64,000 nucleotides of DNA, taken from Polyangiaceae bacterium. GTDB lineage: Bacteria > Myxococcota_A > Polyangia > Polyangiales > Polyangiaceae. The stretch covers positions 124,001 through 188,000 of the forward strand of contig CANJMI010000007.1 of NCBI GenBank assembly GCA_947475525.1. The letters are read 5' to 3'. The notes below the pieces were generated by a model. It saw only the letters and a list, made by a program, of their open reading frames with translations. It made no database searches and was not told the DNA's origin. Position 1 is the stretch's first letter, and each line of letters starts with the position of its first letter. A program made the position numbers and the translations under genes. Below are positions 53,703-62,018 of this stretch, piece by piece.

Positions 53703-54355
53703 GGCGATAGGTCGCAATCCGACCCGTGCACAATACCCACCGCGTCGAGATCGAACGCACCACCGTCCGGAGGATCGAGGTCAGGTCGATCCGTCACCCG
53801 CACGAACTTCGCTTCCACAAGGCCAACCTCGGCCAAGTCGAAGGGGTCACCACCCGCGTTGCTTGGAACAACGGCCCCCTCGACCCCATCGAGAAAAACA
53901 GGGTGCCAACCCGCGCAACGTCCGTACGGCGCGGTCGATGCGGTGCAGGGAAAGGCCCTCCAATCGGTGCCATCGACGCTGACTTCAACCGTCGCGAGCT
54001 CGGCGTACAGCGAATTTCCGAACTCGAACGGATTCTCGAACACGACGAAATCGGCGCCCGGACCGTCGAGGATTGTGCGTCCAAATCCGAGGACGATCGA
54101 GCCGCCATTGCCGAGGGACACGACGTCGAGCGAGCCACCGCAGCATCCGCCGCCTCGAGCCGGCCCAAGCACCGCCTCGGGCATTCCCTGGCGTCCGAAG
54201 TTCTGCCCGGGGCCAAAGGTCGCCGACTCCACGTGGGTCGCAAACCAGCTCGCCTCGCATAGCGCATCCCCGCTGCATCCCATCGCGCCGCATGCGACCA
54301 GCGCTGGGCACAAAATCGTCATCAAGACGTTCGGGAGACGACGAGGGCGGAACAC
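53699..54355 (-). CDS. Surface lipoprotein with jelly-roll-like domain
   Basis: 218 residues from the GTG at 54355, preferred over the ATG at 54322 because it supplies the positive n-region RPRR. The signal ends with CGAMGC. The body has GSLDVVSLGNGGSIVLGFG, ILDGPGADFVVFENPFEF, TVEVSVDGTDWRAFPC and FDLAEVGLVEAKFVRVTD, a family of secreted domains found near B12-type receptors, whose ligand is unknown to me. The stop overlaps the receptor's start. The gene is the first of the trio; only 49 bases separate it from the divergent transglycosylase gene, which leaves no space for a cobalamin riboswitch. Confidence 0.7.
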   Translation of the reverse strand: MFRPRRLPNVLMTILCPALVACGAMGCSGDALCEASWFATHVESATFGPGQNFGRQGMPEAVLGPARGGGCCGGSLDVVSLGNGGSIVLGFGRTILDGPGADFVVFENPFEFGNSLYAELATVEVSVDGTDWRAFPCTASTAPYGRCAGWHPVFLDGVEGAVVPSNAGGDPFDLAEVGLVEAKFVRVTDRPDLDPPDGGAFDLDAVGIVHGSDCDLSP

Positions 54356-54404
54356 GGTCGGTTTATTGACCTAAGCGGGCCACCGTGACAATTCCCAATG
54401 TGCG

Positions 54405-56771
54405 ATGGGGATCGGAAGCCGCGTTTGCCTGGGCCTATGCGCGAGCGTGCTCATGTCGCTCGCCGACACGCCGGCGGCCTTCGCCCAGCGTGACCCCGCC
54501 CGCACCCCGGGTGCGCCAAATCTTGCCCCGGAGACGCTCCCGGCCGGAAAAACTGCGACCCCAGAGGCCGCCGCAGCCGATGCCTCGACGGCGACGAGCG
54601 CCCCAAGGAAGCCCCGAAATTCGAAAGCCTCTCGGAGCGGGAAGGCCCTCCTCGCGAAGGACAAGGCCCTCCTCGCGAAGGACAAGGCCCCCATCGCAAG
54701 CCCCGGCCCGTCGCACGCGAAGACGCCTGCCCCCACGAAAAAGCCGCCGGTTGCCCCTCGGCGCGCGGCTCCACGCGAACACCCAGCGGCACGACTTCCA
54801 AGCAGCGAACCCGGAAAGCCGGACGAAAACGCCCGCCGCGCACTATCGGGTCGGCGCCCCAATTCGAGTCAAGCGGACCCGCGCGAATCGGTCGAACTTT
54901 TGCGCATCCGCGAGCTGGATCGCACCCTGTTTCCGCAGACGAACGGCGGCGCGCGCGCACCGTGGCCGGACGACATCGGCGGCGCCAGTGTCGCTCCGAA
55001 AGTCGACGACTCGGGCCTCCCGCCGGCGACGCCAACTACGCCCATACCGCCACAAACGGAGCCAACGCCACCGGACCTTACGTGGCTCGGCGCGCTCGAG
55101 AAACCGGACATGCCGGTGCGCTTCGATCCCGCCGTCGTACGCTACCTGACCTACTACAGGGACAACCCGCGCGGGCGCAGCACCCTCGCCGCGTGGGTGA
55201 AGCGAAGCGGTCGCTACGGCACAGCGATCCGCAAGGTGCTTCGCGACCGCGGGCTCCCCGAAGACTTGGTTTGGCTGGCGCTCGTCGAGAGCGGCTTCGA
55301 TGCGACAATTCACTCGCATGCGGGCGCAGCCGGACTCTGGCAATTCGTGCCTTCCACGGGCCGCGTCTACGGACTGACCGTCACGCGTCGTGTCGACGAG
55401 CGCCTCGACCCTGAGCGAGCGACCCACGCCGCAATTCAACACCTCGACGATCTCCACACGCGATTCGGCAGCTGGGAGCTCGCGTTCGCCGCGTACAACA
55501 TGGGTTACGGTGGCCTGCTCGCCGCCATCCGAAAATTCAACACGAACGATTACTGGGAACTCCGCCAGCTCGAAGCGGGCCTTCCTTACGAAACGGCCCT
55601 CTACGCCCCAAAGATTTTCAGCATCGCGATCGCTGCCCGCAACTGCAAAGTGTTCGGTTGTGACGGCATCGAACTCGACCCGCCGGAACCCTTTGGCGAT
55701 ATCGCCGTCGACAAAGTTTCCGTTGCGCCTGGCGTGTCCTTGCAGGAACTCAGCTCCGCCATCGGCACGCGCCCAGCCACACTCGAAGCGTTGAACCCGC
55801 ACCTACTCGGGTCCCGTCTGCCGCCGTTTGAGAACGTCGCGGGGTCACGCGAGACCTGGACCGTGTACGTGCCGCGCGGCAAAGGTGCGCTCGCGAAGCG
55901 TGTCGTGCCCAAAGACGTACCCCCGCGGCAGCTCACCACGTACCGAGTCCGATGGGGGGAGCCGACCGAACACATCGCCGCGCGCTTCGGCACCGGGTCG
56001 TCGCACATCGAGAAACTAAACGACCTCAGTCCCGGCGAGTCGACGCGACCGGGCGCGACCCTTTTTGTGCCTGCCCACGTGCGGCCACGGCCGGACGCCG
56101 ATGCCGCCGCCGATGTTGCCGGAACTCACGGCCTTGGCAAGACGGGCAAGCCCATCGTCGTGATTCCGGGCGACGACGTCGCCTACCCGGACCGACGCCG
56201 CATGATTTACCAAGCGGTGCTCGGCGACTCAACCGAGGACGTCGCCGACGCGTGCGGCGTGACGGCGTGGGACCTCCGCCGATGGAACCACATGGACAGC
56301 CGCGCCGCGCTGCAAGACGGAATGACGCTGCAAGTCTTCCTGCCGAAAGACGCCCATCCGCGCGACGTCCTGCTCCTAGACGCCGCCCAACTCGAGCCGA
56401 TGCCCGTCGCATCGAGTGCGTTCTTCAACCACTTCATCGGTCAGCTCGGTCGAGACCGTCTCGAGGTCGTGGCTCGCCCCGGCGACACGTGGGCGGCGCT
56501 CGCTGGGCGTCACGGCATGTCGGTTGGAATGCTCGAGCGCATCAATCAAAAAAGCCGCAGCTCGAAGGTCGAACCCGGCACGAAGGTGGTGGTTTACGAA
56601 CGGCGCCGCGTCGTCGCACCCACTCCAGCCGCGGCCGAGAGTGAAGACCTCGATGTCGATGACGACGATGACGACGACTCGACTGAGACCGCGGCGGGCC
56701 CCGCGAACGGGAGCGACTCGCCAACAACCCGGCCACCGGCGACCGAAGCCCGAAGCCCCTCCGGCGGTTGA
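54405..56771 (+). CDS. Membrane-bound lytic murein transglycosylase, MltD-like
   Basis: 788 residues from the ATG at 54405. A signal peptide (ending near PAAFAQ) leads to a 190-residue Ala/Pro/Lys-rich linker with a 21-base repeat. The SLT domain follows with catalytic Glu295 in LVESGFD, then AAGLWQFVPSTGRVYGL and ELAFAAYNMGYGG. After it come LysM-like domains, one around TTYRVRWGEPTEHIAARFG (residues about 515-560), one near MIYQAVLGDSTEDVADACG and one near VVARPGDTWAALAGRHGMS. The C-terminus has a DVDDDDDDDS stretch. It cleaves glycan strands of peptidoglycan. Confidence 0.9.
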   Translation: MGIGSRVCLGLCASVLMSLADTPAAFAQRDPARTPGAPNLAPETLPAGKTATPEAAAADASTATSAPRKPRNSKASRSGKALLAKDKALLAKDKAPIASPGPSHAKTPAPTKKPPVAPRRAAPREHPAARLPSSEPGKPDENARRALSGRRPNSSQADPRESVELLRIRELDRTLFPQTNGGARAPWPDDIGGASVAPKVDDSGLPPATPTTPIPPQTEPTPPDLTWLGALEKPDMPVRFDPAVVRYLTYYRDNPRGRSTLAAWVKRSGRYGTAIRKVLRDRGLPEDLVWLALVESGFDATIHSHAGAAGLWQFVPSTGRVYGLTVTRRVDERLDPERATHAAIQHLDDLHTRFGSWELAFAAYNMGYGGLLAAIRKFNTNDYWELRQLEAGLPYETALYAPKIFSIAIAARNCKVFGCDGIELDPPEPFGDIAVDKVSVAPGVSLQELSSAIGTRPATLEALNPHLLGSRLPPFENVAGSRETWTVYVPRGKGALAKRVVPKDVPPRQLTTYRVRWGEPTEHIAARFGTGSSHIEKLNDLSPGESTRPGATLFVPAHVRPRPDADAAADVAGTHGLGKTGKPIVVIPGDDVAYPDRRRMIYQAVLGDSTEDVADACGVTAWDLRRWNHMDSRAALQDGMTLQVFLPKDAHPRDVLLLDAAQLEPMPVASSAFFNHFIGQLGRDRLEVVARPGDTWAALAGRHGMSVGMLERINQKSRSSKVEPGTKVVVYERRRVVAPTPAAAESEDLDVDDDDDDDSTETAAGPANGSDSPTTRPPATEARSPSGG
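54642..54690 (+). repeat. 21-bp tandem repeat in the transglycosylase linker
   Basis: Two identical 21-base units at 54642-54662 and 54663-54683 are followed by seven bases of a third. They encode KALLAKD twice, in the low-complexity linker between signal peptide and catalytic domain. Confidence 0.8.
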
Positions 56772-56809
56772 TGTTGCGCGGCAACTTCCCTTCTGGGTAA
56801 GTTAGGCCC

Positions 56810-57565
56810 GTGTTTACCATCCGCTCGTTTGGGCATACCGATATAGGACGCCGCCGCAAACAGAACGAGGACTCGTACCTCCGCAATGACGAGCTGAAGC
56901 TCTATGCCGTCGCGGACGGTATGGGCGGACACGCCGCCGGTGAAGTGGCGAGCGCGGAAGCCGTCGACACAATCTTCGGCATGGTCAAGCGCGGGCTCGT
57001 GAACCTCGGACCCGAGAGCGAGCCGCTCACCGAGGAGAAAATCACCAAAGCTCGTCGCTTGATCGAGTCCGCGATCCAGGGTGCGACCTACATGATCTTC
57101 AGCATCAGCGAGGTCGAAGCCAGCAAGAACGGGATGGGAACGACCATCAGCGCCGCGTACATCTACAAGAACATGCTCGTGCTCGGACAGGTCGGCGACA
57201 GCCGCATCTACCAGATCCGCGACGGCAACGCGACGCAGCTGACCGAGGACCACACGCTCGTGGGCTGGCAGATGAAACAGGGCCTTATCACCGAGGAAGA
57301 GGCCAAAGTATCACCGCACCGCAACGTCATCACGCGCTCGGTCGGCGGTCGGGAGTACGTCGAAGTCGACACGATGGTGATCGAGCTGCAGCGCGGCGAT
57401 CGCTACCTTCTGTGCTCCGATGGCCTCCACGGCTACGTCACAGAAAATGAGATCCCAGAGTTCGTCGAGCTCGGCGGTGACAACGCCACGCGCGCGTTCA
57501 TTCAGCTCGCCAACGATCGCGGCGGCGCGGACAACATCACCGCCGTGCTCGTCGAAGTCGACTGA
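56810..57565 (+). CDS. PP2C-family Ser/Thr protein phosphatase
   Basis: 251 residues starting with GTG at 56810. All eleven-motif landmarks that matter are visible: SFGHTDIGRRRKQNEDSYL (metal-binding Asp), YAVADGMGGHAAGEVAS, MGTTISAAYI, GQVGDSRIYQI, TEDHT, VITRSVGG, LLCSDGLHGYVTENEI and DRGGADNITAVLVEVD. The Asp residues for two metal ions are all present. Such stand-alone phosphatases (PstP/Stp1 type) reverse the action of Hanks-type kinases, which are numerous in myxobacteria. It follows the transglycosylase by 38 bases and is probably cotranscribed. Confidence 0.93.
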   Translation: MFTIRSFGHTDIGRRRKQNEDSYLRNDELKLYAVADGMGGHAAGEVASAEAVDTIFGMVKRGLVNLGPESEPLTEEKITKARRLIESAIQGATYMIFSISEVEASKNGMGTTISAAYIYKNMLVLGQVGDSRIYQIRDGNATQLTEDHTLVGWQMKQGLITEEEAKVSPHRNVITRSVGGREYVEVDTMVIELQRGDRYLLCSDGLHGYVTENEIPEFVELGGDNATRAFIQLANDRGGADNITAVLVEVD

Positions 57566-57569
57566 CGAA

Positions 57570-58670
57570 TCAGCCGACGCAGCCGCGCCTCGCCACGCCT
57601 TCGGACGCTGACGCTGCACCGTGATCGCGTGCGGCATCCTGCTGCGATGACGTCGCAATAACGCCGTCACGGCGGCGCATCACGCCTGAGCGCCGCGGGG
57701 CGCTTTCCACGTCCCGATTCGGCGTGTGAAGCTTTGCCCCGGCGAGGATCCGCTCGCAGAGATCGCCAAACTCCCAGCCTGCATGACGCGCGATCTTCGG
57801 CAAAAGGCTGGTCTGCGTCATCCCAGGAAGTGTGTTCACCTCGAGGACGTACTCGTTCTCACCAGGCGTCACGAGCAAATCGACGCGGGCCGCACCGGTC
57901 ACTTCGAGCGCCTCGCAAGCGCGCACGGCGAGATTCAATACGTTCTGGTAGCGGGCCGACGTGAGGCGGGCCGGCATGTGGTACTCGCTCGCGCCGGGCG
58001 TGTACTTCGCGTGGTAGTCGTACATGCCGCCGTTTTTCGGACAGATCTCGATTGCGCCGAGCGGCTTGCCATCGAGCATCGCAACATTGACCTCCGAGCC
58101 TTCGATGAAGCGCTCAACCATCGCGTGGTCGTCGACCTCGAAAACCTTCTCGAACGCACGCGCAAGCTCCGGCAGCGATCGCACCTTCGAGAGCGCGATG
58201 CTCGAGCCCTCACCTCGCGGCTTGACGACGACTGGAAAGCCGAAGTGACGATGCACAGCCTCGATGTCCGAGAGGTCATCGTCGACGGTGACCGAGTAGT
58301 AGGGCGGCGTCGGGACGTTGTGGAGGAGGAAGAGTTCCTTGCTCTTCTTTTTGTCCATCGCCAGTGCGCTCGCGAGCACGCTCGAACCCGTATACGGGAG
58401 CTGCGCCACTTCGAGGAGTCCTTGAACGCAGCCATCCTCGCCCATGCGACCGTGCAGCGCGAGGAACGCCACATCGATACGGGCGCGGTGAATTGCCTGC
58501 AGGAGGTCGAGGCCTCGAGACGCCTCGTTGCGACTCGACTGCGGAATGACGACGCGAACAACGTCGTGGCCGCGCTTGCCAAGTGCTTCGGCAACGGCGT
58601 CCCCGGTATTCAGGGAAACATCGTGCTCGCCCGACCAACCACCCATGATGACTCCGACCCGTGTGCTCAT
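57570..58670 (-). CDS. ddl: D-alanine--D-alanine ligase
   Basis: 366 residues from the ATG at 58670, which has GGAGGA about ten bases before it. The ATP-grasp pattern is complete: VGVIMGGWSGEHDVSL, FLALHGRMGEDGCVQGLLE, PYTGSSVLASALAMDKKKSK, VVVKPRGEGSSIALSKV and YVLEVNTLPGMTQTSLLPKIA. A C-terminal tail of about 50 residues (DVESAPRRSG...) is longer than usual and of low complexity. The enzyme joins two D-alanines for the peptidoglycan precursor. No mur genes are beside it. It ends four bases from the convergent phosphatase gene. Confidence 0.95.
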   Translation of the reverse strand: MSTRVGVIMGGWSGEHDVSLNTGDAVAEALGKRGHDVVRVVIPQSSRNEASRGLDLLQAIHRARIDVAFLALHGRMGEDGCVQGLLEVAQLPYTGSSVLASALAMDKKKSKELFLLHNVPTPPYYSVTVDDDLSDIEAVHRHFGFPVVVKPRGEGSSIALSKVRSLPELARAFEKVFEVDDHAMVERFIEGSEVNVAMLDGKPLGAIEICPKNGGMYDYHAKYTPGASEYHMPARLTSARYQNVLNLAVRACEALEVTGAARVDLLVTPGENEYVLEVNTLPGMTQTSLLPKIARHAGWEFGDLCERILAGAKLHTPNRDVESAPRRSGVMRRRDGVIATSSQQDAARDHGAASASEGVARRGCVG

Positions 58671-58848
58671 CTCGATTCGTTCCTCCAACAAGTTCACGAC
58701 CCCCACGGCCCTACCAGTCGCTCCGCGGAACGGACAAACTTGCTGCGTATGACTTGAAGAAACGCTTCGGTAAGCAGTTCTTTCTGTGCGTCTTCGTACG
58801 GGAGGTTTCTTGAGAGGTTGACCGCTCTCCGCGTATTCTTCGTGGACC

Positions 58849-59619
58849 ATGTCCTCCTGCGTCCGCTCGTTGTCGTTGTCTCTCCTCCTTGCCGCCTGCG
58901 CCAACGTGCCTCCTCCGCGCCCGGTGCCCCCCCAAGAAGGACGCGCAGCGCGACCCGAGTGGTACCCCGAAGTCCCCTGGACGGCTGAAGGGTCCGACGG
59001 GCACGTATTTCTCGAAGGCAAAGTCGTGTTCGACACAGGCAAAGCGGCGATTCGGCCTGCGGCCGAGCGCGTGCTAAACGACCTCCTAGCGTACCTCAAC
59101 GCGAACCCCGAGGTGACGCGGCTCCGCGTCGAGGGGCACACCGATCCGCGTGCCGGCGAAGACCTGAACCAAAAGCTTTCCGAGAAACGCGCGCTCGCCG
59201 TCGCCGATTGGCTCGTCGACCACGGCATCGCCAACGATCGAATCCTCGCGGTCGCGTTCGGCGAAATCCAGCCCCTCTGGCCCAACACGAACGCCGCGGC
59301 GATGCAGGAAAACCGGCGGGCGGAATTTCACGTGGCCGAAGTCAGCGGCAATCGCTTTCAAGGAGAGGACCCGAGCAAAGGCGGCCTCGTCATCTACGTT
59401 AAGAGCAAAGAAGAGCGCGATGCCGAAAACCGGAAGGCTCCCCCGCCTAGCACGAAGATGCCCGCGGTGAAGGCCGAGCTCGACGTGATCAAGGCTACGG
59501 AAGCCAAGAAGGCACGCGATCTTCTCGATGATCCGGAGCCACCCGCGGCCACCCCGGTCGTGCTGCCCGGCGCCAAAGAAGGCGACACCGGTGGCAAGGG
59601 CGCCGCTCCCAAAAAGTAG
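58849..59619 (+). CDS. OmpA-domain (Pal-like) lipoprotein
   Basis: 256 residues from the ATG at 58849. The lipoprotein signal ends in SLLLAAC and is followed by a Pro-rich stretch. An OmpA_C domain covers about residues 55-160: GKVVFDTGKAAIRPAAERVLNDLLAYLNANPEV, RLRVEGHTDPRAGEDLNQKLSEKRALAVADWLVDHGI and a final AEFHVAEV. The domain binds diaminopimelate in peptidoglycan and so ties the outer membrane to it. The C-terminal 90 residues are Lys/Pro/Glu-rich and unlike Pal. The ligand-binding Asp and Arg positions look intact, though I cannot verify them by alignment. Confidence 0.87.
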   Translation: MSSCVRSLSLSLLLAACANVPPPRPVPPQEGRAARPEWYPEVPWTAEGSDGHVFLEGKVVFDTGKAAIRPAAERVLNDLLAYLNANPEVTRLRVEGHTDPRAGEDLNQKLSEKRALAVADWLVDHGIANDRILAVAFGEIQPLWPNTNAAAMQENRRAEFHVAEVSGNRFQGEDPSKGGLVIYVKSKEERDAENRKAPPPSTKMPAVKAELDVIKATEAKKARDLLDDPEPPAATPVVLPGAKEGDTGGKGAAPKK

Positions 59620-59631
59620 CTGCGAGCAGCC

Positions 59632-61977
59632 TCAAGGCGTCAGGTGACGCGCGACTGAGCTCGGGTTGCGGTAACTCGTGAGCATCTCTTTTACGGAGCG
59701 GATCGACGTGTCGTAATCGAGAACGTTGCCCTTCGGGGTCGCGTACTCGAGGTAGAGGTTGTCATCCGTCGAGACGATACCGCGACCGTCGGACTCTGCC
59801 ACGAATCGGTCGAGTTCCGGCCCCGAGAGGATGAGGCGGTCAATCAGTGATTCGAGACTCGCACCCCCGAGCGTCTCACGAATTGCGTCGTGACTCTCGA
59901 GGCCTTGAAGCGCCGCGCGCGACGCCGTCAGCGGAGCCTGTGACGCGACGATGATTCCCTGGTTCCCCCCGACGAAAAGGGCGACGTTTGGGAACACTTC
60001 GCGCATCGTCCGCAGAACGACGGCAAGCTCACGCCGATGGATGTGGTGAAGCTGCAGCCACTGCTGGAGCACGCCCTGCCCCGTCATGCGCTCGCGGCAG
60101 AGCTCGTAGAATTCGCGGCTGTACAGGTTCGCCGCGCCCGCGAACCACACGCTCGAGAGCTCGATGGTGATGAGGTCGTAGGGCTCGCGCGCGAGCAGGA
60201 GATGGTTCCGACCATCGTTCATCACGAGGCGAACGCGCGGGTCCGCAAACGCATGACGGTTCGGCACCTCGAAGTAGCGCCCGGCGGCCTCGACGATCGC
60301 AGGCGAAATTTCCGCAACGTCGATTCGGCGGTACGGATAGGCCTCCACTGTACCGAGCGTCGTCCCCGTTCCGAGGCCGACCACGAGCACGCGCTCGAAC
60401 GCCTTCACGAAGAGCGATGGAAAGTGCGCAAAGCTTCGCTGCGCAGAGACCTCCCAGCCGTTGTCGCCCTGGAATTTTCCGTTCGTGTACATCGTCAGCG
60501 TCTCACCGCGCCGCGCGACGCTGGTGAGGCCGCCATGGACGTCCTCTGCGACGAAGACGAGCTCCTCGGGCGAAGCCGCTGCCGCGAAGTAGACGTTCGC
60601 GCCGTTCGTCATCACCTTCATGTCCCAAGGCGGCAGCACGAGCACGCCGAGGAGCGTGAAGGCCGCGCTGACGTAAGCGACGCGCTTGCCATCGCCGAGC
60701 CGCCAAGCCGCGGCGAGCCCCATCGTCGCGAACGAAAACGCGACGAGCTTGAGCGTACGTTCCGAGCCCAGCCACGGCAGGATGAAGTAGCCAAATGCGA
60801 GGGACCCCACGATCGACCCTACGGTATTAATCGCCGTCAGTTGGCCAACGCGCTTGCCGACGTCGGCACGTGCAGCCACACGTCGCAACAAGAGCGGATA
60901 CGTAAGTCCCATGCAGACCGTCGGGAGCGCCAACGCCACGAAGGCCACGAGCGCGCGTACAAGCTCGCGTCCCGCCCAGGAGTCGACGCGACCGCCGATC
61001 CATAAAAACACCAGCGTGAGGCGCCCGAGCAGGGGCAGCGTGGCAAGGAGTGCGAGCGCGGCAGCACCGAGCGCCATCGGCAACGCCGCGGCCGCAAAGC
61101 GACGTTCGAGCCAGCCGGCAACGGTCGCCCCCGCGCCGAGGCACGTCAGAAACACCGCGAGCATCAAGCCGAACGCGTAGGCACTGTTGCCGATCAAGAG
61201 CGCGAGCAGATGCGTATCGACGACCTCCGCGCCGAAGACGAAGACGCCCGACGCGAGCGCCAGGCCGGCGAGGAGCCCGCGATCGGGCAACTCACCCGCC
61301 AAAGCATCCGCCTGGTCTTCAGAGTCGCCAGCCGTGCCGACCCCGTCCGCGTCGCGACCGAGGAGCATCGCCGTCACGCCGATGGCGACATTGATCAGCG
61401 CCGCGGCGCGCATGGTGTTGGTGAGACCGAGCCAAGGCAAGACCGCGTAGGCACTGACCAGCGCGCCCACGGCTCCACCAAGCGTGTTCGCCGCATAGAG
61501 TGCCGCCAAGCGTCGCTTCGAGGTTTCTGCGTCCAAAGCGGTCGCGCCAGCGAGCGCACGCGCGAGCATCGGCATCGTCACGCCCATCGCGATCGTCGGG
61601 ATTACGACCACCATCGCCGTTAAGGTCGCTCGCACCACGGTCACCGCAACCAGCGAGTCAGGCGTCGCCGCGACGAGCGCGCGGTACGCACTCGCAACGA
61701 CGTCGAAAAACAGCGGAGTGAGCGCACACACCAATCCCACGAGGACCTCGGCTACGCCGTAGACGAAGAGCGGCCGCCGAACGCGACTCGCGAAGCGCCC
61801 ACCGAGATGCGAGCCAAGCGCGAGCCCGCCCATGAACGCCGCCAGCACGGCGCTGACCGCGTAGGCCGTCGCGCCATAGATCGTCGCGAGCTTTTTCCCG
61901 AACGCAACCTGATAGAGGAGCGCCGTCGCGCCAGAGGTCAAGAACAGCAGCGCAATGATGCGAAATCGTGCTAACAA
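59632..61977 (-). CDS. Membrane protein fused to a spermidine synthase-like domain
   Basis: 781 residues starting with TTG at 61977. The first two thirds have about twelve membrane segments in a MFS-like layout (RIIALLFLTSGATALLYQ at the start, VVVIPTIAMGVTMPML, and a second half with TVCMGLTYPLLLRRVA). The C-terminal part (residues about 540-760) has a Rossmann methyltransferase fold resembling spermidine synthase: RVLVVGLGTGTTLG, IDVAEISPAIVEAAGRYF, VRLVMNDGRNHL and DLITIELSSVW. The polyamine-binding Asp-rich signature is not clearly kept. Such fused proteins are widespread and their substrate is unknown. Confidence 0.82.
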   Translation of the reverse strand: MLARFRIIALLFLTSGATALLYQVAFGKKLATIYGATAYAVSAVLAAFMGGLALGSHLGGRFASRVRRPLFVYGVAEVLVGLVCALTPLFFDVVASAYRALVAATPDSLVAVTVVRATLTAMVVVIPTIAMGVTMPMLARALAGATALDAETSKRRLAALYAANTLGGAVGALVSAYAVLPWLGLTNTMRAAALINVAIGVTAMLLGRDADGVGTAGDSEDQADALAGELPDRGLLAGLALASGVFVFGAEVVDTHLLALLIGNSAYAFGLMLAVFLTCLGAGATVAGWLERRFAAAALPMALGAAALALLATLPLLGRLTLVFLWIGGRVDSWAGRELVRALVAFVALALPTVCMGLTYPLLLRRVAARADVGKRVGQLTAINTVGSIVGSLAFGYFILPWLGSERTLKLVAFSFATMGLAAAWRLGDGKRVAYVSAAFTLLGVLVLPPWDMKVMTNGANVYFAAAASPEELVFVAEDVHGGLTSVARRGETLTMYTNGKFQGDNGWEVSAQRSFAHFPSLFVKAFERVLVVGLGTGTTLGTVEAYPYRRIDVAEISPAIVEAAGRYFEVPNRHAFADPRVRLVMNDGRNHLLLAREPYDLITIELSSVWFAGAANLYSREFYELCRERMTGQGVLQQWLQLHHIHRRELAVVLRTMREVFPNVALFVGGNQGIIVASQAPLTASRAALQGLESHDAIRETLGGASLESLIDRLILSGPELDRFVAESDGRGIVSTDDNLYLEYATPKGNVLDYDTSIRSVKEMLTSYRNPSSVARHLTP

Positions 61978-62018
61978 AACGAACGGACGCTAACCCTCCG
62001 CTAGCGCGCACGCAACGA

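Noticed and set aside
54356..54404. A cobalamin riboswitch before the BtuB-like trio
   Set aside because: The gap is only 49 bases, far too short for the riboswitch fold, and it has no B12-box-like sequence.
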